From NCBI RefSeq assembly GCF_016808335.1, contig NC_053138.1, positions 12,021,900-12,085,899 on the forward strand: a DNA stretch of 64,000 bases. The letters run 5' to 3'. The notes beneath the pieces are model-generated. The model was not told where the DNA came from. It searched no databases and was given only the letters and a program-made list of their open reading frames with translations. Of the stretch, positions 39,524-50,185 are shown piece by piece. This DNA is from Panicum virgatum (taxonomy: Eukaryota; Streptophyta; Magnoliopsida; Poales; Poaceae). Numbering within the stretch: position 1 is the stretch's first letter; each line of letters starts with the position of its first letter. The position numbers were made by a program, and so were the translations under genes.

Positions 39524-41198
39524 CTCCCTCCGTATCCTAATTAGACGATGTCCTGGAGGCCAGGCTAGTTGCGTCAATTTTTGACGTTGTGAAGGCCGAG
39601 TTAAACTTTGGACGGGATTGCCCCTAGCCAGGCACGCGCGCCGCCCGCCCGTTCGCGTCTCCTTGTCATTAATCGCGGACTCCTCGACTAAAGAGATCAC
39701 GCGCACGCGGACTACTTCATCTCCCTCACGCGGAGTACTACTACTTCGTTTCATCGCTATGGAGACCGGCGGCGCTCGGGTGCTGGTCGCCGCGGACGGC
39801 ATTGGGCCGGAGTCGGAGGCGCTCGCCGTGGAGGACATCGGGCCGGAGTCGGAGGAGGTCGCCGCGGAGGACGTCGTCGATCCGCTGCTGTCCGTGGACG
39901 ACTCCGACCCGCTGCTCTCCGTCGCGCAGGATTCATAAGAGCCAGACGAGGTCATCGTGGTGCTCGCCGCGGACGGTATGGTGCCGGATTCGCAGGAGGT
40001 CGCCGCGAACGGCGTGGCGCTAGACTCGCAGGAGCCGGACAAGGGCATCACACCGGAGTTGCTGGAGCTCCCGCCGGACTCCATGGAGGTGGTGCTGGAT
40101 TCGCAGGAGGTCGTCGCAGACGGCGTGGCGCTGGACTCGCAGGCGCCGGACGAGGGCATCACACCGGAGTTGCTGGAGCTCCCGCCGGACTCCATGGACG
40201 TGGTGCCGGATTCCATGGAGGTGGTGCTAGATTCCTTGCCGCCGGGGGCGTTTGTATGCGGTCGCTGTGGTCTCGTTCATGAGGATCGCGAAGCATGGAA
40301 CCGTGCACACTCGCGGTTCCATCCATGCCCTAGCTGTGGTCTCGTCCACGCGGACTACTCCATCAGCGCCATGCTCGGCCGCATCAAAGTGGACTGCGAG
40401 ATTTTCATGGAGCAGTACAAGGGCTTGCTGTCGAACGACGCCAATGCATCGGTAAGACGCATGTTCTAGATAAATGCTAAACTGTTACAAGAATGCCTAC
40501 TAATTAAATTGTTTCATGCAACAAGAATGCCTACTAGCACTGAAGGATCACAAGGGATACAAGATGGAAGCCGAACTTCTCTTTCTAGAGTTTCTTTTTT
40601 CATGTGAGCAATCTGAAACTTGTTGCAACCTTTCACTTTCATTGCTTCCATGAGATACCATGTAGTGTTAGAAACATCCGGTTTGCAAGGTGTGGCGAGT
40701 ACTCCATAAAAGCCTACAAAACAATTGTGCGCAACAAATGAATGACGAGCGCTGCATGGTTAAATAGGCAAGGAGAGAAGGCAGAGCGCCAGGATAAAAA
40801 TGTGCCGGAAAATTTGTTTGAGCGGCAGCCAACGCGCGGTGGCAAAAATGTGCACGAAACCAACGAAAACGAGCGAGCGAAACTTGGCCTCCCACCCAGT
40901 GCGCGCCATCACGTCCCGCCCGAACGAAAGCAACGCGCCTGCATGCGTCCGGCGTCCCCGTCCGAAACCAACGCGCATGCACGCCCATGCAAAAACATGA
41001 TGATAAACAAAATAAATCGGGGCCACCAGTACTCGAACCAGAGCTTCCGTGACCAATCGAGTAGCGTGTGTTTTATGCTCAGGGTGCACCCGACACCATA
41101 TTTAATAAGGGCAAACATGGAAAAATTACTCCTAACTAATCACTCCTTGGTATGCTAACTCATGTCCTAAACGTCATGTAATTACGATATGGAGGGAG
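39524..41198. mobile_element. Stowaway/Mariner-type element carrying a gene-like insert
   Basis: The left end CTCCCTCCGTATCCTAATTA and inverted right end CTCCCTCCATATCGTAATTA are flanked by TA (39522-39523 and 41199-41200). Similarity continues inward (TTAGACGATGTCCTGG against TTACATGACGTTTAGGAC). At 1675 bp it is several times longer than a normal Stowaway MITE. It carries no transposase, but holds the repeat-and-cysteine-motif ORF at 39759-40469 plus about 700 bp of other sequence. It looks like a Mariner-family element that acquired host sequence. Confidence 0.75.
39759..40469 (+). pseudogene. Unrecognised ORF with 37-residue repeats and two CxxC-GLVH motifs, one nonsense codon
   Basis: I do not recognise this protein. 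From the ATG at 39759 one frame runs to 40469, about 236 residues, with a single in-frame TAA at 39936-39938. The stop stands where sibling repeats have a glutamine codon. Acidic repeats of the form VxDSQEV / GVALDSQxPDxGITPELLELPPDSM occur, with a 111 bp (37-residue) period between 40011 and 40122. After them come C-G-R-C-G-L-V-H (from 40257) and, about 20 residues on, C-P-S-C-G-L-V-H (from 40326), resembling a four-cysteine zinc-binding module. A strong donor TCG|GTAAGA lies at 40451/40452, so the frame may continue in another exon, but I found no convincing acceptor. It lies entirely inside a Mariner-type transposon. It may be captured host sequence, and expression is unknown. Confidence 0.5.
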
Positions 41199-41200
41199 TA

Positions 41201-42198
41201 TAATCTTATATTAGTTAGGACAATCTCAGTGTAAATCTTCATAGCACAGTTACCAACACTGAGATTTGAAACTATTCCGGCAGAGTTCCATGAGCGATGA
41301 AATTCCTCTCTTATCCGATAAAACTTTTCCTCATCCCTCTTCACCATGACACTGCCAAGTGATCAAAATTGCTAATGTGGTTTGTTATTTAATCCTCAAT
41401 CCTCATGAAACTCATGTTGTGGAGAATATGTTTATTGTAACGGTTGTTGTTTATATCAAAACTGTCGAGATAAGAGAAAAGATTATCTTAGAAAATTGTC
41501 TGTCACTCGATCGAGCTGATTTGGTCATCATTTATAAAATACATCCGTCGACCAAGGTATGCCTTTTTGCAAAATCGGTTGATGAAAAAGGTCGGAGGCC
41601 CCAGAGCCTAGATCTTGGTCCGGACGGCATGTACTTGCACATGGTGCGCTAGCTGATCATGCATGGTGCATTGGTACTACATCGTGCATGTGTAAACACG
41701 TACCTTGACCGTACCATTATGATATACATGCGACTAGGATTCAAATTCGAACGCAGGCCATGCCAGCTAGATCGAGTAGCTCCCAGCAGATCGAACAAAC
41801 GCCACTCCATCCGTAACGCTCCCCATCACGCGCCGTGCACGCCTGCTAAACACACCTAGCCCCCATGACGGCCGGCATGCTGATTGCAGAGAAGGGTACA
41901 ACACAATGATGCATGCTTCGCTTCGGCTTCACTACCGCCCTGCAGCGCAGTACGTGGTGGCGCACCCGCCCACATGCGCTGCTGGTACGGCGACCATGGC
42001 GCGTCGCAGACAGGCAGGCAACCCGGCCCGGGCGGCGCACGTGCAGCAGGCCGGCCCATACACCATCATGCACGCACGCGAGCGAGCGCGACGCGAGAGA
42101 GCACAGTGCGAAACTGCAAACGCGCGCACGCTGGATCGCCGATATCATCAAACCAAAGCTAAGCGGCTCGCCCTAAATCGCCTCGGCACTCTGCTGCA
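41201..42198. other. Non-genic stretch left of the copia element
   Basis: 41200-41640 is AT-rich; 41650-42198 is more GC-rich with overlapping ORFs that carry no recognisable domain. CAGTGTAAATCTTCATAGCACAGTTACCAACACTG near 41230 may be part of a decayed MITE. Confidence 0.4.
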
Positions 42199-42203
42199 TG
42201 CCC

Positions 42204-42413
42204 TGTGAGATTTGGCGGAAGCGTTAAACCTCCGTAGAGGCCGCTGTGCGTGTTAATATAGGATGGGAATAGCCCCCACCGTGGCTTACAAGATGCACCC
42301 GTGTAACAACCTGGCCGAGATCTAGGATTACAACAAGATATCCTACAACTAATCTACTAACAGCACACGATTTGTTACACGGGATAAGAACTGAATACAC
42401 ACACCATCTAACA
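42204..42413 (-). repeat. 3' LTR of the copia element
   Basis: On the minus strand it reads TGTTAGATGG to AAATCTCACA, the TG..CA boundaries of an LTR. It is 210 bp and about 96 percent identical to the 5' LTR by hand count. Confidence 0.95.
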
Positions 42414-42422
42414 CTCCCCCTC
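42414..42422 (-). other. Polypurine tract of the copia element
   Basis: GAGGGGGAG on the minus strand, directly adjacent to the 3' LTR start, just after the pol stop codon. Confidence 0.85.
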
Positions 42423-42424
42423 AA

Positions 42425-45400
42425 TCACACCTTTTGAAGGTTGAGATTGTTCCTAAAAACTTCAAGCTGTAGAACTGGAAGTGCTTTTGTAAAACCATCC
42501 GCGACTCGATCATCTGTAGAGACAAATCTGATCTGAAGAAGCCCTTGAGCTACTCGTTCTCTGACGAAGTGAAAATCTACCTCAATATGCTTTGTTCTAG
42601 CATGAAACACTGGATTTGCCGACAAGTATGTAGCACCAATATTATCACACCATAGACGAGCAGAAGTAGGAGCTCTTACCCCAAGTTCTTGCAACAAAGT
42701 CTGTACCCACATAATTTCAGCAGTAGCATTGGCCATTGACTTATACTCTGCTTCAGTACTAGACCTTGAAACTATGGCTTGTTTTCGAGCTGTCCATGAA
42801 ATAAGATTAGAACCCAAGAAAATAGCAAAGCCACCTGTTGAACGTCTGTCATCCAAACAACCGGCCCAGTCTGCATCTGAGAAGGCGCTCACAAGAGTAG
42901 AGAGACTTCTATGTATTCGAAGACCAATACCAGATGTAAACTTTAGATATCGCAAAATTCTTTTGACAGTTGTCCAATGTACAGTGGTTGGCATATGCAA
43001 GAACTGACATACCTTGTTCACTGAAAAAGATATATCTGGGCGTGTAAGAGTTAAATACTGAAGAGCTCCCACAATGCTTCTATATCTTGTTGCATCAGTT
43101 GGCCCCAATTGTTCTCCTTCATATGCTGACAATTTTTCAGAGGCCGACAATGGTGTATTCACTGGTTTACAGTCCACCATTCCAACCTTCTTTAGTAGAT
43201 CAGAGGTATATTTTCCTTGAGACAGAACAATACCTTGTTGTATTCTTTTTACCTCAATGCCCAAGAAATAATGAAGATCACTAAGGGCCTTCAATGCAAA
43301 CTCAGACTGCAGTTTCCGTAGAAGCGCTGCAGTTGCTTCCTGTGACGAACTTGCCACTATAATATCATCAACATATATTAACAAGAACATAGTAACCCCT
43401 CCATTGCAAAAATAGAAGAGTGAAACATCAGCTTTGGATGGCTTAAACCCCAAACTTTGTAGTTTTGTGCTCAGTCGGGAATACCAAGCACGAGGAGCTT
43501 GTTTTAATCCGTATAATGCTTTATCTAACTTACACACATAGTGTGGATGTTTCTTACTTTCATACCCAGGGGGCTGCCTCATGAACACTTCTTCTTCAAG
43601 AATACCATGAAGAAATGCGTTCTGTACATCTAGCTGGCGAAGACTCCAGTTATTAGATACTGCAATGGAGAGTACAAGTCTGATAGTAGCTGCCTTCACT
43701 ACAGCACTAAATGTATCATCGTAGTCAATGCCATATCTTTGTTTAAAACCTTTTGCAACTAACCTGGCCTTGTACCTGTCAATAGTGCCATCTGGTTTAC
43801 GCTTAATTTTGTAAACCCACTTACAGTCAATTATATTTCTGCCTGCTTGTGAGGGAACAAGATGCCAAGTCTTGTTCTTGAGGAGAGCATCATATTCTTG
43901 ATCCATAGCACGCCTCCAATTTTTATTTTCAAGTGCTGCATCAAGAGAACTAGGCTCAGAATTTTCTGTTAATAGCCCATACCTGACCGTGCCATCTGTA
44001 TAAGTCTTCGGCTTGCGGATCCCACTTTGTGCGCGAGTTTTTGGTCATGTTTCTCCCCTGGATCCGCAGACACCACAGGAGGAGCCACAAGGGCCGCGCG
44101 GGTCGGCGAGGCGGGAGCATGCGAAGCCGTGTCATGTGCTGGTTCGGTGGCGGGGTCGTTAGCCGCAGCATCAGAGGGCGATTCGCCTAGGCTGGACGGC
44201 ACGGAGTCGGAGGGCGATTCGCCTGGCGCAGGTGCTGCAGCTGCAGGCAAATCCTCTTCGGGATTGAGAACGTGCTCCCCCTGCGTATCACCATCACCAG
44301 AAAAACCTTCCGAAGCCAAATTTTCAGGAGAAAAAGCATCAGTAGTTACAGGTAAATTATTTGAACTATTAGCCACATCAGTACTAGATATTGTTGTACC
44401 CCTAACAAGCATAAAAGGACTAAGTAAATCAGGTGGAAGGAGGCTTATTTCTTTATGAAGAATTGCACCGGCATTGTCATGAAGCTCAGAGAAAGGGAAA
44501 ACTTCTTCATCAAAGACAACATCTCGAGAGATGTAAACGCGTCCGGTAGAGATATCAAGGCATTTGAATCCTTTGTGAAGATTGCTGTATCCAAGAAATG
44601 CACAACATTTGGATCGAAAGGCTAGCTTTCTGGAATTATAGGGACGCAAATTCGGCCAGCATGCACACCCGTAAACTTTCAGCATAGAGTAGTCGGGTTT
44701 CTCATGGAATAGACTCTCAAGAGGTGTTTGAAAATCAATCACCTTGCTGGGAGTGCGATTAATAAGATATGTAGCGGCAAGGAAAGCTTCACCCCAAAAT
44801 TTAAGAGGCATGGATGCATGAGATAATAGAGATAAGCCAACTTCAACAATGTGTCGATGCTTACGTTCTGCTGCTCCATTCTGCTGGTGAGCATGAGGGC
44901 AAGACACTAAATGAGTGATGCCGACCCTCTGGAAGAAAGAATTGAGCTTCTCATATTCTCCTCCCCAATCCGTTTGCATAGCAACAATTTTTATATTAAA
45001 CAGGAGCTCAACAAGATTTTGGAAGTCATTAAAGCATTGAAAAACATCAGACTTATGCTTGAGCAAGTAGATCCAGGTAAACTTGCTATAATCATCAATA
45101 AAGCTCACATAAAATTTATTTCGCCCAACCGAAGTAGAAGCAGGTCCCCATACATCAGAAAATATTAAATCTAAGGGAAATTTAGAGGTGCTGGATGACT
45201 TGGGGTAGGGAAGTTGGTGACTCTTAGCTTGCTGACAAGTGTTACAAATGGAGTGTTGATGAACCTCCCTAGCACAAGGCAGCTTATTTTCACTAATGAC
45301 ACGCTGAACTATGGGAAAGGCATGGTGACCCAGCCGACTGTGCCATCTCATGGTAGAGGCTTTGACGGCACTGAAGGCGTCTTTGCTTGGCTTCGGTAGG

Positions 45401-46623
45401 GGGTAGAGACCAGATCTACATTTGCCTTCCAAAAGAGTTCTCCTCGTTGCCTGATCCTTGATAAAGAATGAATCAGGATGAAATTCAAGAAAAGCATTAT
45501 TGTCTTTGGCAAGACGATGAACGGAAACAAGATTTTTCTTGGCTTGTGGAACGTGAAGAACATTATTTAGATGCAAATTGCGAGTAGGGGTACGAACAAT
45601 AGCATGACCGATATGGTTAATGTTCATACCTGATCCGCTAGCAGTGCGGATTTGATCTGTTCCAGTGTACTTGTCGTGGGTGGAAAGCTTCTCAAGCTCG
45701 CCCGTCACGTGATCAGTGGCACCCGTATCGGTATACCAATTCGTGTCGATGCCGCAGGAGTTGGTGGCAGCATTGACGTTCCTTTCATCAGGGACATAGT
45801 CTTGGTCGAAGCGATGCCAACAGTTGACCGCACTGTGTCCCTTCTTGAGGCAGACTTGACACCTGCCATTGTACCTTTGCTTTTGTCCACCATTGCCGTT
45901 GCCACGACCCCGGCCTCCAGTGCCGGAGCCACGGCCACGGCCACCATTGCGGCCACCACGGCCACCACATTGCATCTCCAACCGGGCTTCGAAGCTGGTG
46001 ATCTGGGTGACCAGTTCGGTGTAGGAGATCGGCTCGATCCTGGTGAGGACAGCCGAGACAAGAGGATTATAATCCTCCTGATCCAGTCCCGTCAAGATGT
46101 ATGACGTGAACTCGTCGTCGCCGAGAGGTCTCCCGGCATCCTTCATCTCATCAGCATAGGACTTCATCTTGGCAAGGTACTCCGAGGCAGTGGAGTTCCC
46201 CTTCTTTGTCGTGGCGAGCGCGATGCGGGTGTTCACCGAACGCACTCGGCTTTGGGAGGAATAGATCTCCTCCACAGCTGCCCATAATTCGGCAGCTGTT
46301 TTTGCCATGGCGACTTGCGCCATGACGTCTCTGGTCATGTTGCTGAGCAGATAGCTCAGCACCTGCTGATCGCGGGCCACCCATGAGGCATACTCCGGGT
46401 TGGCCTCCTTGACGGTCTTGTCGCCGTGCTTGACGTCGATCTCCTTCGATGGTGCCGCAGTAGACCCATCAAGGAACCCCTCCAGCAGGGCACCTCGAAT
46501 GGCCGGCAGCACCTGGAGCTTCCATAGACCAAGATTATTCTTGGATAGCTTCTCGGTGACGGGAACGGGAAGAACAAATGGTGAGGCAATGGCCTGACCA
46601 AGGGAAGAGTTGGAGGTCGCCAT
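42425..46623 (-). pseudogene. Copia gag-pol polyprotein, broken by one frameshift
   Basis: The first frame (46623 to 43969, 884 codons) contains the gag UBN2-type region (about 30-215), a glycine/arginine-rich stretch, a CX2CX4HX4C zinc knuckle (255-268), the aspartic protease site DTGA (299-302), the GAG-pre-integrase HHCC region (about 427-465) and an integrase core with D, D and E in SDVWGP, QTDWGGEY and NGAAERKH. The second frame, open from 44044 to 42425, contains reverse transcriptase with an intact YVDD (178-181 counted from the ATG at 43906) and RNase H (SSTEAEY, HTKHIEV-like). The two frames overlap, and the shift lies at a run of five A on the minus strand (44038-44042), consistent with loss of one base. 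No other break was seen. The copy is therefore young but not autonomous as it stands. Confidence 0.93.
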
Positions 46624-46649
46624 TCTAGATGCAATCTAGAGGCAGTTGG

Positions 46650-46661
46650 CTCTTGGTACCA
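46650..46661 (-). other. Primer binding site of the copia element
   Basis: TGGTACCAAGAG on the minus strand, immediately next to the 5' LTR. It resembles the tRNA-iMet site TGGTATCAGAGC with substitutions and one extra A. Confidence 0.65.
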
Positions 46662-46870
46662 TGTGAGATTTGGTGGAAGCGTTAAACCTCCGTAGAGGCC
46701 GCTGTACGTGTTAATATAGGATGGGAATAGCCCCACCGTGGATTACAAGATGCACCCGTGTAACAACCTGGCCGAGATCTAGGATTACAACAAGATATCC
46801 TACAACTAATCTACTAACAGCACACGGTTTGTTATACGAGATATGAACTGAATACACACACCATCTAACA
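46662..46870 (-). repeat. 5' LTR of the copia element
   Basis: 209 bp with the same TG..CA boundaries as the 3' LTR. Transcription would start here and run leftward, away from the IQD gene. Confidence 0.95.
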
Positions 46871-46875
46871 TGCCC

Positions 46876-48532
46876 GGCCCGTCATGTCTAAACCACCACC
46901 ACTGCAGCTGCAAGCCGGCTGTGCATCATGCCGTTGCCTGCTTTTCTTCCCTCCATCCAGTCCGTGTCCGTCCTCTCCTTCCGCGGTCGCCTTTTTCCGC
47001 CATGAGTTGCAAGCCTAGCTACGCGGGTGACCTGGCCTGCTAGCTTATTTAGCTCCTGCATGCTGCGCCGGCGTCGAGTCGTCTCCATGCCATGCATGCC
47101 GAATTGCCGATGGCGCTGCGCGGGTAGTGCGCTAGCTACTAGTACGTAAGTGTAGAGTGTGGAGAAGCCAGCTTTGCTGCGTCGTCTCCGGCCGTGACGG
47201 GATCGACCGCCGTCCGTGCGGGATCTCCTGCCGCTGGGGTCCTAGCTCCTCCACCGCCTTAGCCGTTGGCAGGCTACTGCCCGGTGAGCATCTCGCCTTT
47301 TTTTGCCGTGCTAGCTAGCTAACTAGTAGCTGCGATCCGATCGTACGGGCTGATGGGCACGGAGGAGATGCTGCCGTACGTAGTGGACTAGTTGGTCGTG
47401 GCTGGGCGCGCTAGCTCCGATCCGCTCTGGTGCAGGTCAAGGCCGCTCACGGGAGTGGCCGCAGTGGACGCAGGTGGTGGTGGTCGCAGGAGCTCAAAAG
47501 CCCCGACGGCCCGAGACCCCCCTTCGCTGCCGCAGCTAGCCGTCGGCGAGCTCCCTCGTCTTCATCCCGATCGAGGTGCGTGGTCACTGCTCGATCGCTC
47601 TTCAACTCCCCCAGCCCACCCGTAGTGCTGTTTGGTTTGCATCTGCAGTTTTTACTTGTCCGTCTCGCATGCATGGTTGGCTGTTGCATGTCGGGCTGCG
47701 AGTGCTGTGGATGAGGATCGTGCGTGCTCGCGGTACGCGCGTTGTCCCATTCGACGGCCGCATCGATCCCGCCTCGCTCGTCCCCTCCCTCTCGTCTCAT
47801 GCGCGTCCGCCATGTGTTGCGCGGTGTAGCTTGCTTAGCTTTTCTTGCCAACTTGGGCTTAATTGCCTGGGCTGGGGCACCACCACGTACATACTCCGCT
47901 GTTTTAAGCCCTCACACCCTGATGGAGGATAAAAGGGTAGGCGAGATTCTCTCTCTCTCATGCACGTAATTTTGATTTGACGCAAAGATCAGTACGTAGA
48001 TAACCACCTCTCGGTCGGTCGGCCTTTTGGACCGGTAAGCAGAAGACTGCTTGCAGATGTTCTTGTTTCCAAAATGCGCTCTACACCTGTTGCTCCCGAA
48101 CTGGTCGTCCTCCTTTTCTTTCTGCCCCTTTCTTGTTTGCGTCTTTTTGGGCTGACGCTGTCCGTTTTCGAACCTCGAGTGCCCAAACAAATCTCTCCCT
48201 CCGATCGATCCCTCTCTCTCATCACGCTACTCCCTCGCTCGCATCCGTTTCCGTTTCTTTACTTTACTTTAATGGTGATCAGGGGGGGAGAGAGAGCAAG
48301 CAGAGTGAGATCAGAGAGGCCCATGCTTCTTCGCTTTGTCCGCTAATGGCCGCTGTGACCTCCTCGGCGTCTCTCCCCACCCCTTTTTATTTCGAACCCG
48401 CGCCCACTCGCACGCTTCCTTCCGTCTTCCCTCTCATATTCAAAACTCGGCTCCTCCTCTAACAGCCGTCACCTCGCCTCACTCGTGTGCCTTCTCACTC
48501 TACCAGCGTCCGCCCGCCACCCAGGTCCGGCG
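46876..48532. other. Proximal upstream region of the IQD (GW5/GSE5-like) gene
   Basis: About 1.66 kb without a convincing ORF. It has several GCTAGCTAGC-type and CATGCATG words and a CT-rich leader from about 48180 to 48480. I found no clear TATA box. Plant IQD genes sometimes have a 5' untranslated exon, which could lie here. Confidence 0.4.
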
Positions 48533-50185
48533 ATGGGCAAGGCGGCGCGGTGGTTCCGCAGCTTCCTGGGCAAGAAGGAGCAGGCCAAAGACCAGCAGAG
48601 GCGCCAGCGGGAGGACCACCAGTCGCTGCCCCCGCCAGCCAGCGCCAAGCGCTGGAGCTTCGGCAAGTCCTCCCGGGACACGGCGGAGGCCGCCGCCGCC
48701 CAGGCCGCGCCCGTCTCGGCCGGCAACGCGGCGATCGCGCGCGCGGCCGAGGCCGCGTGGCTCCGGTCCGCGGCCTACGCCGAGACGGACCGGGAGCGGG
48801 AGCAGAGCAAGCACGCCATCGCCGTAGCCGCGGCCACCGCGGCGGCGGCGGACGCGGCCGTAGCGGCGGCCCAGGCGGCCGTCGCCGTTGTACGGCTCAC
48901 CAGCAAGGGACGCGCCGCGGCCGCGCCCGTCCTCGCCACCGCCGGCGGGCGCGCCGCCGCCGCCGTCAGGATCCAGACGGCGTTCCGGGGATTCCTGGTA
49001 AGCAGCATCGCACCGGTCCAAACTCCGTGATCGAATCGAACAGTGCCCCGTTGTCTCTCGCCATGTCCGTACGCCTTGCTCTGCTTCAAACCACCACTGT
49101 TCTCTCTGCGCGCAGGCGAAGAAGGCGTTGCGCGCGCTCAAGGCGCTGGTGAAGCTGCAGGCGCTGGTGCGCGGCTACCTCGTGCGCCGGCAGGCGGCCG
49201 CCACGCTCCAGAGCATGCAGGCCCTCGTCCGCGCGCAGGCCGCCGTGCGCGCGCGCCGCGCCGGCGTCCCCGTCCTCCCGCAGCTCCACCACCCGCCCGT
49301 CCGGCCGCGCTACTCGCTGGTACGAACGAATGCCTTTCCCATACTCGTCGGCCGGCGCTGTCCGTCGTCTCGTCTCGTCATCCCCGTCGATGTTTGCTGA
49401 CGTGTCGGGATGATCGGCCGGTGCAGCAAGAGCGGTACGCGGACGACACGCGGAGCGAGCACGGCGCGGCGGCGTACGGCAGCCGGCGGCTGTCGGCGAG
49501 CATCGAGTCCTCGTCGTACGGGTACGACAGGAGCCCCAAGATCGTGGAGGTGGACCCGGGCCGGCCCAAGTCGCGGTCGTCCTCGCGCCGGGCGAGCTCC
49601 CCGCTGCTCGACGCCGGCAGCAGCGGCGGCGAGGAGTGGTGCGCCAACTCCGCGTGCTCGCCGCTGCCGTGCTACCTGTCCGCCGGGCCGCCGCGCATCG
49701 CCGTGCCGACGTCGCGCCAGTTCCCGGACCACGAGTGGTGCGCGCTGGAGAAGGCCCGGCCGGCGACGGCGCAGAGCACGCCGCGGTACCTGCACGTGCA
49801 CGCGCACGCGCCGGCGACCCCGACCAAGTCCGTGGCCGGTTACTCCCCGTCGCTCCACGGCTGCCCGAACTACATGTCGAGCACGCAGGCATCGGAGGCC
49901 AAGGTGCGGTCGCAGAGCGCGCCGAAGCAGCGGCCGGAGCTCGCCTCCGCCTGCGGCGGCGGCAATGGCGGCGGCGCGCGGAAGCGGGTGCCGCTGAGCG
50001 ATGTGGTGGTGGTCGAGTCGTCCCGCGCGAGCCTGAGCGGCGTCGTGGGAATGCAGCGCGGGTGCGGCGCCAGGGCGCAGGGGGCGTTCAGCTTCAAGAC
50101 GGCCGTCGTCGGCCGCATCGACCGCACGCTGGAGGTGGCCGGCGTCGAGAACGACAGGCTGGCGTTCCTGCAGAGGAGGTGGTGA
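48533..50185 (+). CDS. GW5: IQ67-domain calmodulin-binding protein, probable GW5/GSE5 orthologue
   Basis: IQD scaffold protein. The rice GW5/GSE5/qSW5 protein is a plasma-membrane-associated calmodulin binder that limits grain width and dampens brassinosteroid-pathway GSK2 activity. Three exons, 48533-48997, 49116-49319 and 49427-50185, all GT-AG and phase 0, give 475 residues. The N-terminus [15 protein letters not shown] is typical of the family. The IQ67 domain (about 144-210) has IQ motifs [13 protein letters not shown] and [13 protein letters not shown] and a third, weaker repeat [10 protein letters not shown]. The conserved phase-0 intron falls between FL and AKK (155/156). A DUF4005-type segment with [20 protein letters not shown] lies at 370-388. 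An alanine-rich stretch fills 90-145. IQD membership is certain. The GW5 identity rests on gene order recalled from rice. Confidence 0.93.

Larger units (their letters stand above)
42204..46870 (-). mobile_element. Nearly intact Ty1/copia LTR retrotransposon
   Basis: A 4667 bp element on the minus strand with two short LTRs (210 and 209 bp), perfect 5 bp target duplications TGCCC (42199-42203 and 46871-46875), a primer site, a polypurine tract and gag-pol coding sequence. The LTRs differ by 7 substitutions and one single-base indel. At an assumed 1.3e-8 substitutions per site per year this is about 1.3 million years. Compact size and short LTRs suggest the Ale/Retrofit lineage (inference). 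It lies 1.66 kb upstream of the IQD start codon. Confidence 0.96.

Noticed and set aside
39521..40216. 231-codon minus-strand Ser/Thr-rich ORF
   Set aside because: It is the antisense shadow of the 37-residue repeats in the plus-strand ORF; serine-rich wording comes from the repeat composition.
40990..41080. GGTTCGAGTAC on the minus strand resembling a tRNA/SINE box B
   Set aside because: No matching box A at the right spacing, no A-rich tail and no flanking duplication; chance similarity is sufficient.
42425..46623. Copia coding region considered as two separate host genes
   Set aside because: Domain order gag-protease-integrase-RT-RNase H, flanking LTRs and target duplications show one retrotransposon with a frameshift.
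48500..49892. Large minus-strand ORFs opposite the IQD gene
   Set aside because: Shadows of GC-rich coding exons; only the plus strand has the IQ67 motifs and proper splice sites.
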